Origin: Alphaproteobacteria bacterium CG1_02_46_17
Lineage (GTDB): Bacteria; Pseudomonadota; Alphaproteobacteria; Micavibrionales; Micavibrionaceae
Reading direction: 5' to 3'
DNA: 64,000 bases
Assembly (NCBI GenBank): GCA_001871905.1
Contig: MNUG01000009.1
Span: 168,464-232,463, forward strand
The notes beneath the pieces are model-generated. The model saw only the letters and a list, made by a program, of their open reading frames with translations, ran no database searches and was not told the DNA's origin. Below are positions 62,020 through 64,000 of the stretch, in pieces (within the stretch, counting starts at the first letter, position 1; every line of letters begins with the position of its first letter). A program made the translations under genes and the position numbers.

Positions 62020-62445
62020 ATGGCTGATCTTGAACCATTAATCCGTTTGCGGAAGTTCCGCGTTGAGGAAAAGCAAAAGATTCTGGCGGAGTTGTTCCGG
62101 CAGGTCGAGATTCTGGAAGGTCGCAGACGAGTCATTATCGAGGAAGTTGATCGCGAGCGAAAGCTTGCAGAAGATGGAACCAATATCGAGGCTTTGGTAA
62201 CTTTTGCCGCCTATTCTTCGCGTATGGCTGCCGAGATTGACCGTCTGGACGGTCAGATCAAAAAAATAGATGTTCGTATTGAGAAGGCGCAAGATGACAT
62301 GCGCGAGGCCTTTTCCGAGCAAAAGAAAGCCCAGATTATCCAGCAGCGCCGTGATGATGAAGATCAAGCCGCAACTGACGCCAAGGAAAATAAAAACCTC
62401 GATGAAATTGGCATCGAGGTTTTTAGGCGAAATGACGATCAGTAA
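62020..62445 (+). CDS. fliJ: FliJ-like flagellar export chaperone
   Basis: 141 residues, almost entirely one long antiparallel coiled coil: L-I-R-L-R-K-F-R-V-E-E-K-Q-K at 7-20, E-I-D-R-L-D-G-Q-I-K-K near 72, then a charged C-terminus. Length and pattern fit FliJ, which links the FliI hexamer to FlhA. Sequence of FliJ is poorly conserved, so the call rests partly on position after fliI. The MITE-like element lies 13 bp downstream. Confidence 0.75.
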   Translation: MADLEPLIRLRKFRVEEKQKILAELFRQVEILEGRRRVIIEEVDRERKLAEDGTNIEALVTFAAYSSRMAAEIDRLDGQIKKIDVRIEKAQDDMREAFSEQKKAQIIQQRRDDEDQAATDAKENKNLDEIGIEVFRRNDDQ

Positions 62446-62458
62446 AATTTCGTTATTC

Positions 62459-62564
62459 TATAGTCTTTTCAATTAACTTTTATCCATCGTCACATCACTC
62501 CTACCGTATGTCCAATACGGGTCGTCGCTTGTTCCTTGTCTTAAAGTTAATTGATTTGACTATA
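62459..62564 (+). mobile_element. MITE-like 106-bp element, copy 2
   Basis: Same ends (TATAGTC ... GACTATA), same length and about 8 differences from copy 1 at 22280. Left TIR TCAATTAACTTT and right AAAGTTAATTGA are fully complementary here. Its right end contains the TAG stop codon (62560-62562) of the small minus-strand gene. Confidence 0.82.
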
Positions 62565-62769
62565 TTTTGAATACTAGAGATTTGAATCTTCGAAGGTCTT
62601 CATTCTTTCCAAAAGCTACGGTTACTTTACCTTGCGGGTTTTCGGGTGTTTGGGAAATTTGAAATGCGATGCTGTTTTCTCGAGCAAGTTTTGTAGCATG
62701 TTCAAGCCATGTTTTCCCGAGTTCCGGTGTTTCTGGGTGGTATGTGTATGTGAATCTATCTCTTGTCAT
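62560..62769 (-). CDS. Small protein downstream of the slipin gene, ended by a MITE
   Basis: 69 residues, soluble. T-Y-H-P-E-T-P-E-L-G-K-T-W-L-E-H near 9 and a C-terminal G-K-N-E-D-L-R-R-F-K. Its ATG begins 2 bp after the slipin stop (TAACAATG), so translation is coupled. The TAG stop lies in the terminal repeat of the MITE-like element, so the original C-terminus was probably different. Unknown function. Confidence 0.6.
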   Translation of the reverse strand: MTRDRFTYTYHPETPELGKTWLEHATKLARENSIAFQISQTPENPQGKVTVAFGKNEDLRRFKSLVFKI

Positions 62770-62771
62770 TG

Positions 62772-63524
62772 TTATTTTTTCTCTATCAGGGTTCCGATGC
62801 TTTGTAGCAGGTTCATCGGTAGGGGGAGAACAATAGTACTGCCGCCTTTGTTGTTGGCAAATTCACCCAGTGTCCCGAGATAACGGAGTTGCATGGTTTC
62901 AGGACGTTGCGCCAGAATGGTGGCAGCTTCATCGAGTTGTTTTGCTGCTTGCAATTCACCTTCGGCATTGATGATTTTTGCACGACGTTCCCGTTCGGCT
63001 TCGGCTTGGCGGGCAATGGCACGAACCATGCTTGGGTCAATATCAACATGTTTGATTTCAACACTGATAACCTTAATACCCGACCCTTCGGTCTGGCCAT
63101 CGAGTTCGCTTTGGATTGACTTGTTGAGGTCTGCCCGTTTTTGAAGCATATCGTCGAGGTCATGTTGCCCCAAGACCGAGCGCAGCGTGGTTTGTGCCAT
63201 CTGGTTGGTCCGGAACAAGAAGTCTTCGTTGCGGTTGATCGCCATAGCAGGGTCAACAACGCGGTAGTTCAAAACACCGCTGACTTTAACCGAGACGTTA
63301 TCTTTGGAAATCAGATCTTGTGCCGGAATGTCATCGGTGCGGACACGGACATCGACAATGGTCATGCTTTGGATCACAGGAAGGACAAGTTGAAACCCTG
63401 CGCTGCGTGTACCGGTATATTTTCCGAGCGTATAGACGACACCGCGTTCATATTCCTTAATGATGCGGATACTGGCGAGCAGAGCCACCAAAAGAATGAC
63501 GATAAAGACGGGAAAGAATGTCAT
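62772..63524 (-). CDS. Slipin/stomatin-type SPFH (band 7) membrane protein
   Basis: 250 residues. N-terminal membrane hairpin (about 3-23), then the SPFH domain: R-I-I-K-E-Y-E-R-G-V-V, D-I-P-A-Q-D-L-I-S-K-D-N-V-S-V, and I-S-V-E-I-K-H-V-D. A coiled-coil A-E-R-E-R-R-A-K-I-I-N-A-E-G-E-L-Q-A-A region is near 180. Paired with NfeD upstream (27-bp gap), the standard slipin-NfeD module of membrane microdomains. Confidence 0.92.
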   Translation of the reverse strand: MTFFPVFIVILLVALLASIRIIKEYERGVVYTLGKYTGTRSAGFQLVLPVIQSMTIVDVRVRTDDIPAQDLISKDNVSVKVSGVLNYRVVDPAMAINRNEDFLFRTNQMAQTTLRSVLGQHDLDDMLQKRADLNKSIQSELDGQTEGSGIKVISVEIKHVDIDPSMVRAIARQAEAERERRAKIINAEGELQAAKQLDEAATILAQRPETMQLRYLGTLGEFANNKGGSTIVLPLPMNLLQSIGTLIEKK

Positions 63525-63551
63525 GGTAAGAGTCTCCTTGAGTTGTCGGAA

Positions 63552-63992
63552 TTAGTCTTTGATGTGAATTCTGAGTTTCAGGCCATCTGCGGCACTGATG
63601 GTGACCTTATCACCTTTTTGAAAGTCGTGCGAGCGTTCGGAGTAAGCCTGCCATAATTCACCTTGAACCATGACGCGACCTGATTTGTCTGCCCAGTCTT
63701 CAATGACGGCCTCGTCCCCGATCATGCCTTCAGTTCCGGCGGTGGGGGATGTGGTGAAGGATTTTGAGGCGACCTTTACCAGAATAACCAATAATACTGT
63801 CATAGCGGCTGCGATACCGAGGAAAGTATCCCAGTACATCGGAATGCCAAAAATCTCACCCTGTTCGACCAGTATATTCCCTCCGGCCAGAAGTGCCACG
63901 ATCGCCATAATCCCGAATATTCCGAAAGACGGGACATGAGCCTCGATAATGATGAGTATAAAGGCAAGTAGTACGAGCAGTAATCCTGTCAT
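63552..63992 (-). CDS. NfeD-family membrane protein (short form)
   Basis: 146 residues. Hydrophobic segments at about 3-20, 22-41 and 55-73, then a C-terminal OB-fold (about 82-146: G-M-I-G-D-E-A-V-I and F-Q-K-G-D-K-V-T-I). An in-frame TAG lies two codons before the ATG, so the short form without an N-terminal ClpP-like domain is complete. Works with the slipin encoded next to it. Confidence 0.88.
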   Translation of the reverse strand: MTGLLLVLLAFILIIIEAHVPSFGIFGIMAIVALLAGGNILVEQGEIFGIPMYWDTFLGIAAAMTVLLVILVKVASKSFTTSPTAGTEGMIGDEAVIEDWADKSGRVMVQGELWQAYSERSHDFQKGDKVTISAADGLKLRIHIKD

Positions 63993-64000
63993 TGTCTATC

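Overview
The window looks like a chromosomal segment of a flagellated alphaproteobacterium. Evidence: a CtrA cell-cycle regulator, a DUF2336 protein, an RpoH-type sigma factor, a SAM-II riboswitch in front of a metA-like gene, SOS boxes of the alphaproteobacterial GTTC-N7-GTTC type, a Rickettsia-type 17 kDa lipoprotein, and the order cdsA-uppS-frr-pyrH-tsf-rpsB. Base composition looks moderate. A Micavibrio-like lineage would fit the mix, but that is only a guess from content.

Layout. 1-4.5 kb: minus-strand translation and envelope cluster (cdsA end, uppS, frr, pyrH, tsf, rpsB) with its promoter and terminators. 4.7-13.1 kb: a small orphan protein, the DUF2336 protein, pgk behind two small hypothetical genes, a prolyl aminopeptidase, two small membrane proteins under a duplicated palindromic operator, a secreted nuclease-fold protein and an M48 lipoprotein protease. 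13.1-22.3 kb: rpoH, rlmN, two tandem paralogues, a BFD-like protein, heptose nucleotidyltransferase, a K+ channel, a permease, a CBS protein, rpsD and trmJ. 22.3-31.8 kb: a candidate CtrA target, gltX, nadE, aroG, the SAM-II/metA unit, pdxH, a 17 kDa lipoprotein and a large unknown protein. 32-36.4 kb: fabI, a thioesterase, aroC, sppA. 36.4-41.1 kb: a TetR-controlled EmrAB/outer-membrane-factor efflux operon. 41.1-43.8 kb: a putative SOS-induced 31-residue membrane peptide, mntH/mntR and dedA. 43.8-49.1 kb: three large pseudopilin genes in one operon. 49.2-53.4 kb: polyprenyl synthase, two methyltransferases, tRNA-Arg(CCT), a secreted coiled-coil protein. 53.7-57 kb: a small decayed island at tRNA-Arg(ACG) with an incomplete integrase, an XRE regulator and a broken autotransporter. 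57.2-64 kb: ctrA, a secreted tail-fibre-like protein, fliI, an unknown gene, fliJ, and a slipin/NfeD pair.

Three families of non-coding repeats run through the window: a 106-bp MITE-like element (two copies and a fragment), a GC-rich hairpin repeat (six copies, all in one orientation) and a 146-bp imperfect palindrome after aroC. They often touch stop codons and in two or three cases supply the last codons of a gene.

Most notable are the double SOS box in front of the 31-codon membrane ORF, the SAM-II aptamer with a competing upstream helix, the 48-bp operator repeated with compensating base changes, and the three-gene pseudopilin operon carrying tail-fibre-like and cysteine-rich modules.
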